Shown here: positions 34,720 to 46,205 of the stretch, in pieces | How the letters are laid out: every line of letters begins with the position of its first letter | Numbering within the stretch: the first letter of the stretch is position 1 | NCBI GenBank assembly: GCA_015178975.1 | Contig: WHVD01000021.1 | Coordinates: 496,001 to 560,000 of the forward strand | Source: Hysterangium stoloniferum | Lineage: Eukaryota; Basidiomycota; Agaricomycetes; Hysterangiales; Hysterangiaceae | Direction: 5' to 3' | Length of the DNA: 64,000 bases | The notes under the pieces: model-generated | Told to the model about the DNA's origin: nothing | Databases searched by the model: none | Seen by the model: only the letters and a program-made list of their open reading frames with translations | Translations under genes and position numbers: made by a program

Positions 34720-35260
34720 CTTAGTACTGATGCATGTGACAGACCTTCCCCATATCGATCAAGTGTTGTAACTGGTCCAGTGTACGCCCCAGTTGTTGTA
34801 TTTGGCCTTTAGTATGGAACTTAATATTCTCCATCAATGACTGTTCCAACAGGGCAGATTGCTCCGTACCTTTATCAAACCCCACCCTATATGACATATA
34901 TAACGGAGGACATTTACCAAACCCACATAGTCCTCCGGGAATGCTTCTGACGAGGTAGGTAATTGAATATTTCCCAACTCCACCCAATTTTCCCCTGCGT
35001 CCTTGACTGCCAAATACAAGTGCTGAGCCCAATAACGCTTGGCATATTCCATGGCGTTTGGTTGTGGACTATACTTGCGTTCTTCTAGTCCAATTCCGGA
35101 GGATGGCTCAACCACCAGTGAAGCTGAAGGTGAAGTGACAACGGCAGCGACCTCGACAGTTAAGCCGGGTGAATGGGAATTAGCAGAGAGAGGAACATCG
35201 GAAGGGTTGGCATGTGAAGAAGCAGCACAGGGGCGACCGAGAGTCCCAGGCATTGCGATG
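34720..35260 (-). CDS. hypothetical two-exon protein
   Basis: A first exon from an ATG near 35256 (MPGTLGRPCAASSHANPSD) runs through MEYAKRYWAQHLYLAVKDAG and LGNIQLPTSSEAFPEDYVGL. A candidate intron of about 44 bp (GTAAATG...AAAG, about 34873-34920) leads into SALLEQSLMENIKFHTKGQI and LGRTLDQLQHLIDMGK, ending at about 34724. The C-terminal part looks helical or coiled-coil. No family is recognised. It lies beside the minisatellite. The intron call is inference. Confidence 0.4.
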
Positions 35261-35299
35261 AACGTGGACGTTGGATATCGATTGCGAAGGTGCAATGGT

Positions 35300-35732
35300 G
35301 GAAGCCGGGAGCAAAAGTTGTGTACGGCAATGCGTGGCAGCCACCTGGCTTACATACCTCATTCATATCTAATATATATTAGTTGCAAATACTCTCTAAT
35401 ACTGAGACCTCACACCTACACTGGTGAGATTTGGGGTCACGCGTGGAGTACTGCAAGCAAAGTCTCGCTTGTCTAGCTGCCGGGAAGTGCAAGACAATCC
35501 AGCAGGAGAAGGCTGAATAGTTTATGCATTCTAGTTAGGTCGAATTAGGTTAAAAATAGATGATACCCGGTCTTCCTGTATTATAAAATTTTCCGCTTTG
35601 ATGGATCATGCATGATTGTTTTCTTTGTATATTTCATCTACCAATTACCTACCCTTTGAGACTTAAAAATGATACAGGATAATGTTTGTGGCACACTGCC
35701 ATTAATACATTAATAAAACGCACAAAGGTAAC
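35300..35732. other. gene-less interval
   Basis: No gene; moderately AT-rich. Confidence 0.3.
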
Positions 35733-36337
35733 ATTTTGGATCAATTAATCGGACGATGCTTGGCTCAGGTGCCGTTTTTAAAGTCCAAAGTTTGCGCACA
35801 CCCCAACTGTTGTCAACACCCATGGCTGACACAAGACCAATAACGCCTCACTGCCGGTCTGAGTCCGGCTCTACAAAGCATACCCTTGAGTCAAAGAGCT
35901 AGCAGTAATTAAGCTTGCGTTACGAAGACTAATGTGTTGAACTTCTATCCATATCTCCATGAAGATCTCCAGAATTGTGCCACAATCAAATTTGAAGAAT
36001 TTTTGGAATACATATTTGACTTCAGACTTGACACACAGGCAACAGCCAAAGCTCAGAAATTACCCACGGGAAAGGGTTTATAAAGCTGATGGATAAGGAC
36101 TGTAGTGCAGTCAATGGAGCAGGCTGTTATGTTCCTTTATGTTTTCATATATCAGTGCAAGTTTACATGTCCTCTTACTAAATACTTCAGAAAACACGAG
36201 AGCTTTGCCCCTTTAATTATTTTATTCTTAGATTGATCAGATCTGCAGTCCGGTGAATTTCATTGTAGCGGCAAGCGCTGAAATTGATCGGCTGTGTTCA
36301 TACGGAGGAAATAAGGCCTTCTGGTAGATCCTACTAA
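35733..36337 (+). pseudogene. Left flank copy: duplicate of 22043-22440 plus duplicate of 29440-29630
   Basis: 35733-36139 matches 22043-22440 and 36150-36337 matches 29440-29630, both in direct orientation. The second part is the left half of the target sequence split by the Ngaro element; the right half resumes at 41411. No intact reading. Confidence 0.7.
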
Positions 36338-36905
36338 TCCAGCGTCGACTATTACGGACTAGACAGTGAAGAGCTGAGTGGTTGGGTAGAGGAAGAGCGT
36401 TAGCTCTCCGTGTGTGCGTGGGAAGACTCGCTGCTCGGGAGGGCGGGTAATCATAACGCATTAACAGCTCTCGTTACTGTATAATCCGCTAAATACGGTA
36501 AATATATCACATCAAAATATTGATACTTGATTACTGCTGCAGTCTAAAGAAAGGGCTAGGGTGGGTGGGTAAATTAAATGTGTAGATATGTAGGAATAAG
36601 GATCAGAAGTCAGTGATGAGAAAAACAGGAAGGACTGAGGGTCGACAGCGACGTCGTACGAGAACACAAGGCGTGCGAATCCTACATATCTCAGCTGGAC
36701 GTTGAGTGCCGAACTACTCCTGGGACGCCGGGGATCGTGCGGCACTCGACACTATCCAGCGTCAACTATTACGGACTAGACAGTGAAGAGCTGGGTGGTT
36801 GGGTAGAGGAAGAGCATTAGCTCTCCGCGTGTGCGTGGGAAGACTCACCGCTCACCCGCAAAAGGCCTGCCTACTACCGCGGCAAGACTACGCCGCTCAC
36901 CCAAC

Positions 36906-38090
36906 CTAGGCAGCCGCATTTCTGGCAGACAGGTTTGATATGTGCCGTGATGCAATTTGCTCGAAGGCCCTTATGTATGTTTTGTATGCTAAGGATTTCC
37001 ATCTGCCCGCTAGTCGTACTATCTTGGGATCAACTCCTTGCGCTAAGAAGAAGGAGGTGCCACCAATGCGGAAAGAGTGGCCAAAGGTTGTTCCCCATCC
37101 ACAAGCCTGGAGGACTGAATTAATCCGGTGGAGTGCTGCCTTTTTAACTATTGGTCTGACCTCTCCCTTGTTGTCTCGCCAGCAAAATAAAGGATCGTCC
37201 GGTCCTGCTGGGACAACCTTGGCTAAATTGATCAAGGCATCAATCGGGCAGACTCCCTGTTGGTCCGTTATAAATACTGCCTGAATCTCTCTGACTTTGG
37301 CTGTCTTCGCGGATGGCAGGTCTAAACATGCGTAGCGTTTTCCATCGTTGTCACGACTAATTAGAACATCCTTTTGTTTTAGGTGTTTGGTGGTGTCAAA
37401 GTGCGGTCTGGATGTCACGGTAACCTCACCAAAACGCATTAATCCCCAGAAGGCGCATGAAGCCACTGCCCAAATGCATGCATCGAATGCATTGCTCAGG
37501 TCCAGGATTGACTTCAGTGCGAATAACATCCTCAATTGTACTGGGGGTCGTGGGGGTCATTTTTGTGCCGTGCCTTGTAAGTTCTCCAATCCTCGTAGTG
37601 ACCATTCAATTTTTGTGCGTTCCTCATCGGACAGCGGTGGTGGCCAGCCTTGTGCTATATGCCATGCCCTGATTGATGAAAGGTATTTTCTTGTCATGCT
37701 GATGGAGATTGTCTCGAATCTGGTTCCCGCAGTCAGGCCATCTCCGAGAAAGGACGGGTCTGCAGCTGCCCAGAGAGCAAAGGAATGGATCACTGGGAAG
37801 GACGCTGGTAGTCTGTCCACTTCTGCAATCGAGAAGATGTCACAGAAGATGTGAAATTTTTGTAGGCCAGTGCCGTAGGCTTTGGGTTCCTTTAAAGAGG
37901 CCTCTGACGTGATCGTTGCGATTAATTGGAGGACCGGGTGCTGTATAGTAGCGGGCAGGGGTGTGTTGACGCCTCTCCACTTGAACAGCCTCTCTGCTGC
38001 TTTGCATGGAGGTCTCAGTGGGGATGGGGCTAGGAGCCCGTGATTAGATGATGATATATCCACTGCTTGGGTAAATGGTGCTGGTAGCAA
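36906..38090 (-). pseudogene. Ngaro tyrosine recombinase region (fossil)
   Basis: The catalytic part shows GLMRFGEVTVTS (first Arg), FGHSFRIGGTSFFLAQG (H-x2-R box) and GRWKSLAYKTYIRAF (nucleophile Tyr). The upstream part around 37600-38090 is the SAM-like N-terminal DNA-binding domain (LSSIRAWHIAQGWP). In the family it integrates a circular DNA copy by strand exchange. It belongs to a slightly broken element. Confidence 0.88.
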
Positions 38091-38098
38091 TGCTGATG

Positions 38099-39720
38099 CT
38101 ACGATGATTGGATCCGGTGACGCAAATGGATGGGAATATCCATCTCGGTGTGGGTGTTTGCCTTCGGGAAACCCCTGAGAAATTCGGTGATGTGACCTCG
38201 CGAGAGGGCGTCCGACACATTGTCTCTTGAGGGTATGTAAATGGCTTTCAAATGTATTCGGTGGGTGGCTAGTAGGCGGTAAATCTCTTTTAGGACCTTG
38301 TTTGTCTCCTTGCTGCGGGAATGACCTTTGTTTATAACGGCGACTACCCCACTGTTGTCAGAGCGCACCAAGAACATTGAATGAGAAGGGAGTTGATGGT
38401 GCAGCAAGCCATTCTGCAGTGCCAATCTCAGGCCCAGCTCTACTGCTACCACTTCTGCCCACCCGATATCGCATTCACAGCGAGGGCCGACTTTGAAATT
38501 GGGAGCCCATTTCCAGGCAGCCCAATGGCAGTCGACGATGAGGCCTATCCCATAGGATGAGCTGGCATCTCCCCACCAGCCGATGTTTACTACATCGGGC
38601 GATGGAATTGGGAGTTCGTTTGGCAGATGCCGGAGTATGTACTGGATCCAGGAGAGATCCGCTCGCACTGATGGGGTTGGCAGTAGGTGTGCTCTGCGAG
38701 AATGAAAACCGCTTGCAAATGCCACGATGGACTGGAGAAAGGGCCTGATCCATGGGAAGATGGCCAACAAGTGCACCAGTTTCCCATGTAGCTTCTCCGC
38801 ATCGTTTGCTGAGAACTGCATGCCCTCTGCCATCCACTGCGCGATCAAGGTGAGGGTTGCGTGTAGTTTCTCTGGTGGCACAGCAACTGTCTTGGAGTTC
38901 AAGTCCCATAGGAAGCCGATGTACTTCTGCACTGTTGCAAATGGTCGTGTTTTGCTTCTGCTCCATGGGACCCCGAATTGGGCGGACAAGGTGATGAAGT
39001 CCTCTTCTGACCAAATCTGACCTGGAAGGCGAATGGCTAGGAAGTCGTCCACCCATTTGAGTAGCCTTCCGAAGCCTGCCTTCCGATACAGCGCTATCAG
39101 CATATCTGCAATGCTGCAAAAAACTCCAGCACTGGAGGCCAGACCGAATGCTACTGCTCGGTCGATGTATACCAAGCCATCCCACGAAATGCAGCAAGCG
39201 TTCTGTTGATCTGGTCTTATGGGGGTCACTCTGTATGCGGCAGAGATGTCGAATGTGGCTGCTACGCAGCCATCCGGTAAGGATAAGATTAGTGTTGCGG
39301 CGTCTGCAAAGGTGCCCCACTCTATGGGGAAGTCGTCTGAATTTATTCCACTGTTTATGGAAGGGTATTCTGGGTCTCCCTGAGGAAAGGAAAGGTCTTG
39401 GATTAGGCGGTAAGTGTTGGAGTTTGGTTTTGGGATGAGGCCCAGTGGGGAGGTCTGAAATGGGCCGATGATCTGCTCTAGCTCTGCTGGGGTGAAGCCC
39501 CGAGAGTAGCGTCCAGCCCCTTGTTCGCTCGCTATGTACTTGTATATAAAGTCCGTGTCTAATGAAGAGGATTTGTGATTTTCGAAAAATGACAGTGCGC
39601 GGTATGCAGTCCTTTACCCCAATATCAAAGCCGTTGATTAAACCTGAGATAACGTATTCCCACCTGTCGAGTATACCGTATTTACTTAATGTACGTGCCG
39701 CTTCGATTGGATCAAGTGGC
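38099..39720 (-). pseudogene. Ngaro reverse transcriptase and RNase H (fossil)
   Basis: The RT reads GLIPKPNSNTYRLIQDLSFP, FDISAAYRMTPIRPDQQNA and the catalytic LLKWVDDFLAIRLPG. RNase H reads INIGWWGDASSSYGIGLIVD, DIGWAEVVAVELGLRLAL, FLVRSDNSGVVAVINKG and YIPSRDNVSDALSRG. The domain order and these motifs are those of DIRS/Ngaro pol proteins. Confidence 0.9.
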
Positions 39721-39738
39721 GTCATGACCCTTCTTGGG

Positions 39739-41220
39739 TCAGAGGTGCTTGCAGGCTGCTGCTCCGTGGTCTGGCTCGAAGCAGATGCTGCACATGTGTG
39801 CATTGGTGCAGGTGTCACCCCACCAGCACTGTGTTCCTGTTGCCCACTTGAAACAAAACTGCTTTCCATCGGGGGATGCCAAGGTGTGCTTGTTCCTGGC
39901 ATCCCGGGCGATTGGGGCAGCGTTCTTCCCTGCTGATGTGAGTTTTGCTGTGCAGTCAGCCAGAAAGTGCCCCTGTGTCCCACACCGAAAGCAATGTGAA
40001 CGTTCCCCGTCTGTGCGAGGCCTCTTTCGAGGAGACGTGGAGAGGGGTGGTGGCCCAGCTGGTGTGAGGCATTTTGCTGGGGAGACTGAGGTGGTGCCGG
40101 ATCTTGATGCCTGCAGTGCTGCCCGTGTCGAGATGATTGTCAGGGCATTGGTGTCCAGGCAGCTCAAGTTGTGTGTCGGGTTGCGGGCAGCTGCTTCACG
40201 CTGTTGCACGTCGTATTCCATGGCCACTTCCCAGCTATGGGATTTCCCAATGGTTGTCACCACTGCGTGGTGGGCCGAAAGCGCATCAGCTCTGGTGTCA
40301 CCCCCATGAATCCTAGTACGGTCGACCACTGCTGCTGCTGCTGAGAGCCAGTCAATGATGGAGATGCTCCTCTCATTATCGCGGTCCAGCCCTTTGGCCA
40401 CGATGTTGCCTGAAGGCGAGAAGGTGAATTCTTCCAAGCCTCTCTCGGCCTTCCGCCGCGCCTCCGTAGTGAGGGCTGTATAAGGGACATAATGTAGGTT
40501 CCTAAAGGCTTCCTCTACCTTCCGAGGAATGGCTGTGAATGGATACAACAAAAAATGAGCTAGTTGGCCCTGGCCCTTGACGCAAGGTATAATAATGAAT
40601 AGAAGGTGCAGCAAGCAACAGAAAAAGGGGGGGGGGGGATTGCGCTGTATGACTGGCCCAGAGCCTGGCATCCGTTAGACTGCCATGGGACTCTGCAGGC
40701 CAGCTGCATGACGGCTTAACTCATGCTCCTCCCAGGTGCCAGCGGCTCCCTGTGGTGGACTGTCTGTAATGGGGTGCCGGCCTACAGGCCGGCCCCTGAG
40801 CTGTCTGAATGATGCTGCACACTGAGAGTGCTGTGGCTGTGTCCGATTGGGCCAAAGAGAGAGATAGATGGACTCACGGATCTCTAAGGCATTGGCCTTG
40901 AATCCTGGAATTATATCAGGGACCACTGCCTTCTTGGTGGTTCTAGTGTCACCAGCCATGGAGGCCTGCATGTTGGCCAGCTAGATCGTATTCGGGTCGG
41001 TGAATAATCTCATCACACCTGGTGAGATGTCTGAAAGGACCCTGCTGCCCTGGACATCTGGTCTGCCTTGAGCCAACAATAGGTCTCGTCGTGCAGCCAA
41101 TTGTGCAATCTGGGCCTCTAATTGATCTTCAGGGTGGGGCGGGTGCCCTTCAGGGTTCAGGTTGATACCCAAGTGGGCGAACACGCCTTGAGGTAGGGAT
41201 CCAGATGTCATCGAGTGAGC
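39739..41220 (-). pseudogene. Ngaro gag-like region with zinc fingers (fossil)
   Basis: Contains a CCHC knuckle CFRCGTQGHFLADC, a CCCH-like finger CFKWATGTQCWWGDTCTNAH and a second C-x2-C-x4-H-x4-C (CSICFEPDHGAAAC). The N-terminal part begins near 41213 (MTSGSLPQGVFAHLG) and includes a coiled segment EAQIAQLAARRDLLLAQG. It is the nucleic-acid-binding structural protein in this family. Confidence 0.75.
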
Positions 41221-41410
41221 CCTAAAAATTAAATGTGTAGATATGTAGGAATAAGGATCAGAAGTCAGTGATGAGAAAAACAGGAAGGATTGAGGGTCGA
41301 CAGCGACGTCGTACGAGAACACAAGGCGTGCGAATCCTACATATGCTCAGCTGGACGTTGAGTGCCGAACTACTCCTGGCACGCCGGGGATCGTGCGGCA
41401 CTCGACACTA

Positions 41411-42950
41411 GGTCCAGATCGCGTCGTGCACATAGGCATAAAGGTAATTGAAATTGAAATCCCATTTCCATTGGAAGGAAAGCATTGTGCACATATACGC
41501 GCGCAATCCATCGCGACCTACTCGTCCCTCTTGCTGGATGTAGTCAATCAGGTTGAACGGTAAACCGTTGTGAATCACGACACGCACACCAGGGACGTTG
41601 ATCCCTTGGCCGAATCCTGTCGTAGCTACCACACCTTGCACTTCGCCATTAACAAACTGGTATCGAATATGCCTTTTCTTCTCCGCCGTCAAAAAAAATG
41701 GCACTGACACAATTTATTCCATTTCTTGCATCTTGGATATCGAGCGTGTATATACGATGAAACAATCAGAACCGCAGTGATCGTCGCTTGGTCGCACGCC
41801 TTCGATGACTCGAGTAAGCATGGTTGGATTTTGATATTCTTCCGCACAGTGGTGTACCGAATAATTTGAAATGGACGCCGAATATCAAGTGTCCTTTCAA
41901 CAGTAGAAATTGTCATTGGGGGAATAGAGGCCGATATCAACACGAATTGTGTCGGAATAAGAAAAAGGGGAGGGTTAGCTGTGACATTTCGGAAGTGACC
42001 TGACGTTGATACTATATGTCCTTCAATTACTATGTGTGCCAGTTTACCAGTTACACATCTGATTCGCATACGCGTGAAATCAGGGACCACGTATGTGTTC
42101 CGGTGCCACAAAAACAATTGACGAGATTGGTGTCTGATTCTTGACATTCCACGCTTGATAATCCATCCGATACTTGTTGCAGTTACGTTTGAAATCCTCG
42201 AGTAATCCACGGAAGAGGAGGACCACGATAGTTGTAAAAGAACCTCAAATTTTTCAGCGGGGAGCAATTCAGAGAAGTGATTTCCCCGTACCAGTTCCAC
42301 ATAAATTTCCTGCATGTAATCGGATAGGTCGCAGTGCCTGAGCTTGCGTCGGCGACGTAAACCGCACGAGTCGGCTTCTGAGAATTCCAGCAAGTGCTTT
42401 AGAAGTTAAATGCCGGGGAGAGCTCTTTGGGGACCAGCACGTCCTGCGACCAAAGGCAGACCGGAAAGAATGTGTAATGCTTGCGAGATCATAACAGAGA
42501 CGACCTCTACAAAGCACTTCTCAAAATGGGCCCAGAGAGCTTTAGCGGTCGCATGCTATTCGACATGTAGCGTGTGCCCTTCTCCCGATCGGGCGGTACA
42601 TTGTGTGGGAGCATGCACTTTGGTACTGGGCAAACCGTAGGGTGCGGCGGACCTGAGCATACTATATACTGCAAAGGTCATAGGGCTATAATGTCGATCT
42701 GGGAAAAAGAAAGAAAGAAAAAAGACTTACAAAGTGAATTCTCCCAAGCTCTTCTTCCGGCAGTGTGCCCACCGTTCGTAATTCAATGCCATTGAAGTTG
42801 TATGGCCCGCCATATGATCACCGATAGCATTAAACGTGAACATGGGCTGGACGTTTTTGAACATCCTTGTGGTGTGGATGTTTGCAGTTGAGATGTTTCT
42901 GAATACTTGAATCGGCATGGGAGGCATAGACACAGAGGGATACTGTAAGG
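41411..42950 (-). pseudogene. RecQ-like (telomere-linked helicase type) pseudogene, copy B
   Basis: Colinear with copy A (25495-27060) at about 90% identity. On the minus strand it keeps ASIPPMTISTVERTL, GVVATTGFGQGINVPGVRVV (motif V region) and YIQQEGRVGRDG (motif VI). The coding text after motif VI continues to DFNFNYLYAYVHDAIWT, where the Ngaro insertion cuts it; the remainder is at 36150-36337. The Walker A region is truncated. Not functional. Confidence 0.75.
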
Positions 42951-43171
42951 TTCGGCTTTAGAGATAGCGTAATCCTTCGGTTTGAGCTTCTTACGAAGAG
43001 GAACGAACAGAGTAGGAATAGGCTCCAATTCGAAAAAACTACTGTAACTAATGGGTGGCTTCCCTATTTATGCTAGCATTCGTAGAATAACCTCCTTAAC
43101 GACAGATAATAGAAATACGGTGTAATGATCGGAAAATAATCTACCCTCTATCTACCTCCTGAGACAAGGCG
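42951..43171. other. gene-less interval
   Basis: Unique-looking sequence between helicase copy B and the Mutator-like element; no gene. Confidence 0.3.
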
Positions 43172-43204
43172 GGGCTATAGGAAAGTGCCGCGCAGGGTGT
43201 CGCG
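43172..43204 (+). repeat. MULE left terminal inverted repeat
   Basis: 33 bp, GC-rich, matching the reverse complement of 52191-52223 except at two C/T positions. Confidence 0.8.
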
Positions 43205-43559
43205 CTGCCGCGCAAGTGCCGCGACATGTTTCTTTTTTTAAAATCAGTAGATACTTCGTCAATTTTGTATTGAAAATTACCAAAATAAAATTATATTTGA
43301 CATTATATCATCAAAACATGAGCACTGTTACATCTAGTGTACATTTTCCTGCTGAAATATACCTTGTGCACCACTTTAATTGGCACATACTTAGTTTTAG
43401 CCCTTCCTTGAGTGGTATTAATTCTCAAATAAACTTATTAAAGTCTTAAATAATAAAATATAACTTCTAAATGACATGGGTTCTAGGTTTACACGAAAAA
43501 ACTTGCATCGCGGCATTTCCTAATTAGGAAGGTAACTGCCGCGACACTGCAACAACTGA

Positions 43560-43995
43560 CTTGTGGATGAGAGGCTCTAAAAAATGTCAAACACTGTGTG
43601 TGAAATGCTTGATATTATGTTATATGCTCTTAAAAGTGAATATTATCTACAAAAACTTTGTTTTTAGGGGTTAGGGTTAGGGTTAGGATTTACCATACCT
43701 CTATGTCTTTTCATAATTCACCCTAGGTCATTTTCTGAGTATTCTTTTAGGCTGCCTCTGAAACATAGCTTCCTCACCCATTCACTCTGCTTTGTACTTT
43801 TGAGCTAATCAGAATTTTGGTCTATTTAGAGGCAAATGTGAGATTCTTGGGTGTCTGGTTCACTGCATTCACTAAACCCATATTATATACATGAAAGTAT
43901 AAGTATCAGATTTTGAAATTGATAGTGAAATACCTAATATTTAGTCTCTTCTGGTTCAGGAATATCACATTCATTCCAAGAGTAAGGAATGAAAG
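43560..43995 (-). repeat. Partial direct duplicate of the MULE accessory ORF 3' region
   Basis: Aligns in direct orientation with 45150-45575, which includes the end of the accessory ORF (WNECDIPEPEET codons). This copy additionally contains the telomere-like block at 43667-43687, which the other copy lacks. Confidence 0.75.
43667..43687 (+). repeat. Interstitial telomeric repeat (TTAGGG)3
   Basis: GGGG followed by three TTAGGG-type units. The paralogous position in 45150-45575 has unrelated AT-rich sequence of similar size, so the block was gained locally, for example during break repair. Confidence 0.7.
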
Positions 43996-44960
43996 AATAT
44001 GAACTCCACTATTTCCAATCTCATGTCACTGTAGATGCACTGGTGATGTTACGACCGTGTCGCAATCCTATCGGCCCCGAGGTTATCGCCACTTGTCAAC
44101 GTTTCAAGTCATCCTCCCGGAAACCATCGGCCCCGAAGCTGACGAATGTTTCGCGAAGATCAAACTCCATTTACGCCCACATCAAATAACTCGTATTGTC
44201 TGGTCAAACTTTGATACGTCCCTTTTATTATGTTGATCCGTTCAATCTTATGTTTCGCATATGTCTATCTATATTTGTAGTCCTCGAACCATTTCCTTTT
44301 ACCGTAATCCCCCTCTCGGTTATCATCGGCCTCCGAACTAATCATAAACTTCCCGTTCCTAGTCAAGCTTATTGTTAAAACCATTTCCGCCCTTCTCCCC
44401 ATTAGTATTTTCTAGACGCCTGTTACTTGTATATGAACTCGCTGTAATTGTAGTTACTAGGCAATCAGAATATCGACTCAGAATACCCTCATACACCTGT
44501 ATCAGTCTCATACTAAGAATCCCCCCATCCGCCTTCGCGTGCGCTCGCCCACTCCCGGCCCCGACCCCTTGGCCCGACGCTCAACTTGTCCTTCGATTCC
44601 GATCGGTATCACACCGAAAGGTACTCACTAGGATTAGTCTTCGCCCGCCCGAAATTTAAGGACAACCTACGGATATTTGCGAGGGCGCAGCATATAAGCT
44701 GAAGCCAAGTCCTTCCGATCGGTCCCCGTCGGCCACCGACATTAGTCAGTTTCCAGTTCTTAACAGGTGATAACAATGAGGAGGCAGCTCAGGGGTTTAC
44801 CAATGACTATATTCACTATGATCAATATCATAATTGGTCTATATTGGTTGTTAATATGAAGGAAGAGTTAGTAACCTTGGAAATAAGCCATTCATTTGTG
44901 ATGAATGTGATATGATTCAGATTCAACTGTCATTGTGACCTCAATCAGAACTGTATGTGA
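43996..44960 (+). pseudogene. Inverted copy of the PHD-finger segment, split by a solo LTR
   Basis: 43996-44046 plus 44766-44960 read on the plus strand as the same sequence that 49080-49330 gives on the minus strand, about 85-90% identical. Family B LTR 44047-44765 sits in the middle with target duplication GGTGA. The finger cysteines are partly lost in this copy. Confidence 0.75.
44047..44765 (+). repeat. Solo LTR, Gypsy-type family B
   Basis: 719 bp, TGTTACGACCG...TTCTTAACA, with a perfect target duplication GGTGA (44042-44046 and 44766-44770). It is the most CpG-rich, and so probably the youngest or best preserved, of the three family B copies. The conserved block GCGAGGGCGCAGCATATAAG begins at 44679. 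Confidence 0.92.
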
Positions 44961-45476
44961 ACTTGGTTTGATATTTGGATAACCTTACATATTAAAATAA
45001 CTCCTCTGTCTATATACACATACATGTAGAAATAGTATTTGCAATCCAATCTGAATATGGTGTTACATCACATTGTATTTAAACTTACTTCTCTACAGAA
45101 AAACTACCATTTCCTTTCTATTTTGGCACATTGAATAACAACTTTACCTATGGATGACAGAGGCTCCAAAAAATGTCAAATACTATGTGTGAAATACTCT
45201 TAAAATGCAAATTATATATACAGAAACTCTGTTTATTTGCATTAAAATATTTTATACCTTCAGGTCTCTTTATAATTCAAGCTGGGTTGTTTTCTGAGTA
45301 TTCTTTCAGATTTCTTCTCAAACAAAGCTTCCTCACACACTTCCTCTGCTTTGTGCTTCAGAGCTGGTTGGGGTTTTGGTCTATTTAGAGGGAAAATATG
45401 GGATTCTTGAGTGTCTGGTTCACTGCCTTCACTAAATTCTGGCCCATGCTATACATATCAAAGTATGAGTAGTAAT

Positions 45477-46205
45477 CTATATCAGATTTTGAAATTTATA
45501 GTAAAATACCTGATATTCAGTCTCCTCTGGTTCAGGAATATCACATTCATTCCAAAAGTAGGGAACAAAAGGATATGGACTCCATTTATTCTGATGATTG
45601 CCTGCATCCAATCCCCATTGTTGAAAGCTGGCAGGCCCTGCTGCTTTTGAAGTCTCAAACATTTCATGTTCAAGTAATCCAATGGCCTCTTTGTCAACAT
45701 CTATAGCAGGGAAAGGTGGTCCCTGGCTATGCTGTATATGCCATGAGTGCTTCAGTAGGTCTTGAAATAGTTGTGTATGTTTAGGAAGATCCTCAAAAGG
45801 TGGGCCATCAGGGGATAATTGGGTGTAGGACTGTTTGAGGATAAGAAGAGTCATTGCATGGGCTGCAGGTACTCTTTGGATCCATTTATCCTTGTTCCTT
45901 GTACCAGAGTCTAGGTTCATATGCAGCCAAAAATGTGTCATGGCAATTTTTATGGAGGAGAGATTTCCAGAAAACAATATAAGATGGTTTTTAAGGTAAG
46001 TGGATTCAGCCTTCAACTCTGAAATAGCCTTCTCAGTGTACAGGTAATCCAAGGAAGGACATTCTTCCCAAGACACCAGCTTGTTAAGTAATGGAAGATG
46101 AGGTTTCAGAAGAGCATCAAATATTGGAGATGAGGGATAATGAAGGTAATCCAAGATCTTGTCATCCTCCTGTGATAATGAGCACACCAAATCCCATTTT
46201 CCCAA
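45477..46205 (-). CDS. MULE accessory protein, unknown function
   Basis: 242 codons on the minus strand, from about 46205 to the stop at 45477. It is largely helical in appearance and contains DDKILDYLHYPSSPIFDAL, AHAMTLLILKQSYTQL and a C-terminal acidic, aromatic tail (YPFVPYFWNECDIPEPEE). No known domain is recognised. It lies inside the element on the same strand as the transposase, and part of it is duplicated at 43560-43995. Likely a passenger or second protein of the transposon. An ATG is not certain as the start. Confidence 0.5.
   Translation of the reverse strand: MGKWDLVCSLSQEDDKILDYLHYPSSPIFDALLKPHLPLLNKLVSWEECPSLDYLYTEKAISELKAESTYLKNHLILFSGNLSSIKIAMTHFWLHMNLDSGTRNKDKWIQRVPAAHAMTLLILKQSYTQLSPDGPPFEDLPKHTQLFQDLLKHSWHIQHSQGPPFPAIDVDKEAIGLLEHEMFETSKAAGPASFQQWGLDAGNHQNKWSPYPFVPYFWNECDIPEPEETEYQVFYYKFQNLI

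Larger units (their letters stand above)
36338..41410 (-). mobile_element. Ngaro-type DIRS-order retrotransposon (tyrosine recombinase)
   Basis: Minus-strand order: gag with zinc knuckles, RT, RNase H, tyrosine recombinase. There are no LTRs. Split direct repeats are arranged as in Ngaro elements: A1 (41226-41410) at the 5' end, and B1 (36755-36855), A2 (36571-36754), B2 (36338-36436) at the 3' end. A1 and A2 differ at about three positions, so the copy is young, and it is rich in undamaged CpG. Compared with the uninterrupted copy at 29436-29705, insertion was exact and made no target duplication, as expected for recombinase insertion. It has only a few breaks, about two to four. Confidence 0.92.

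Noticed and set aside
38475-39983. 502-codon minus-strand reading overlapping the Ngaro RT
   Set aside because: Most of it is in a different frame from the clear RT and RNase H motifs and has shadow composition.
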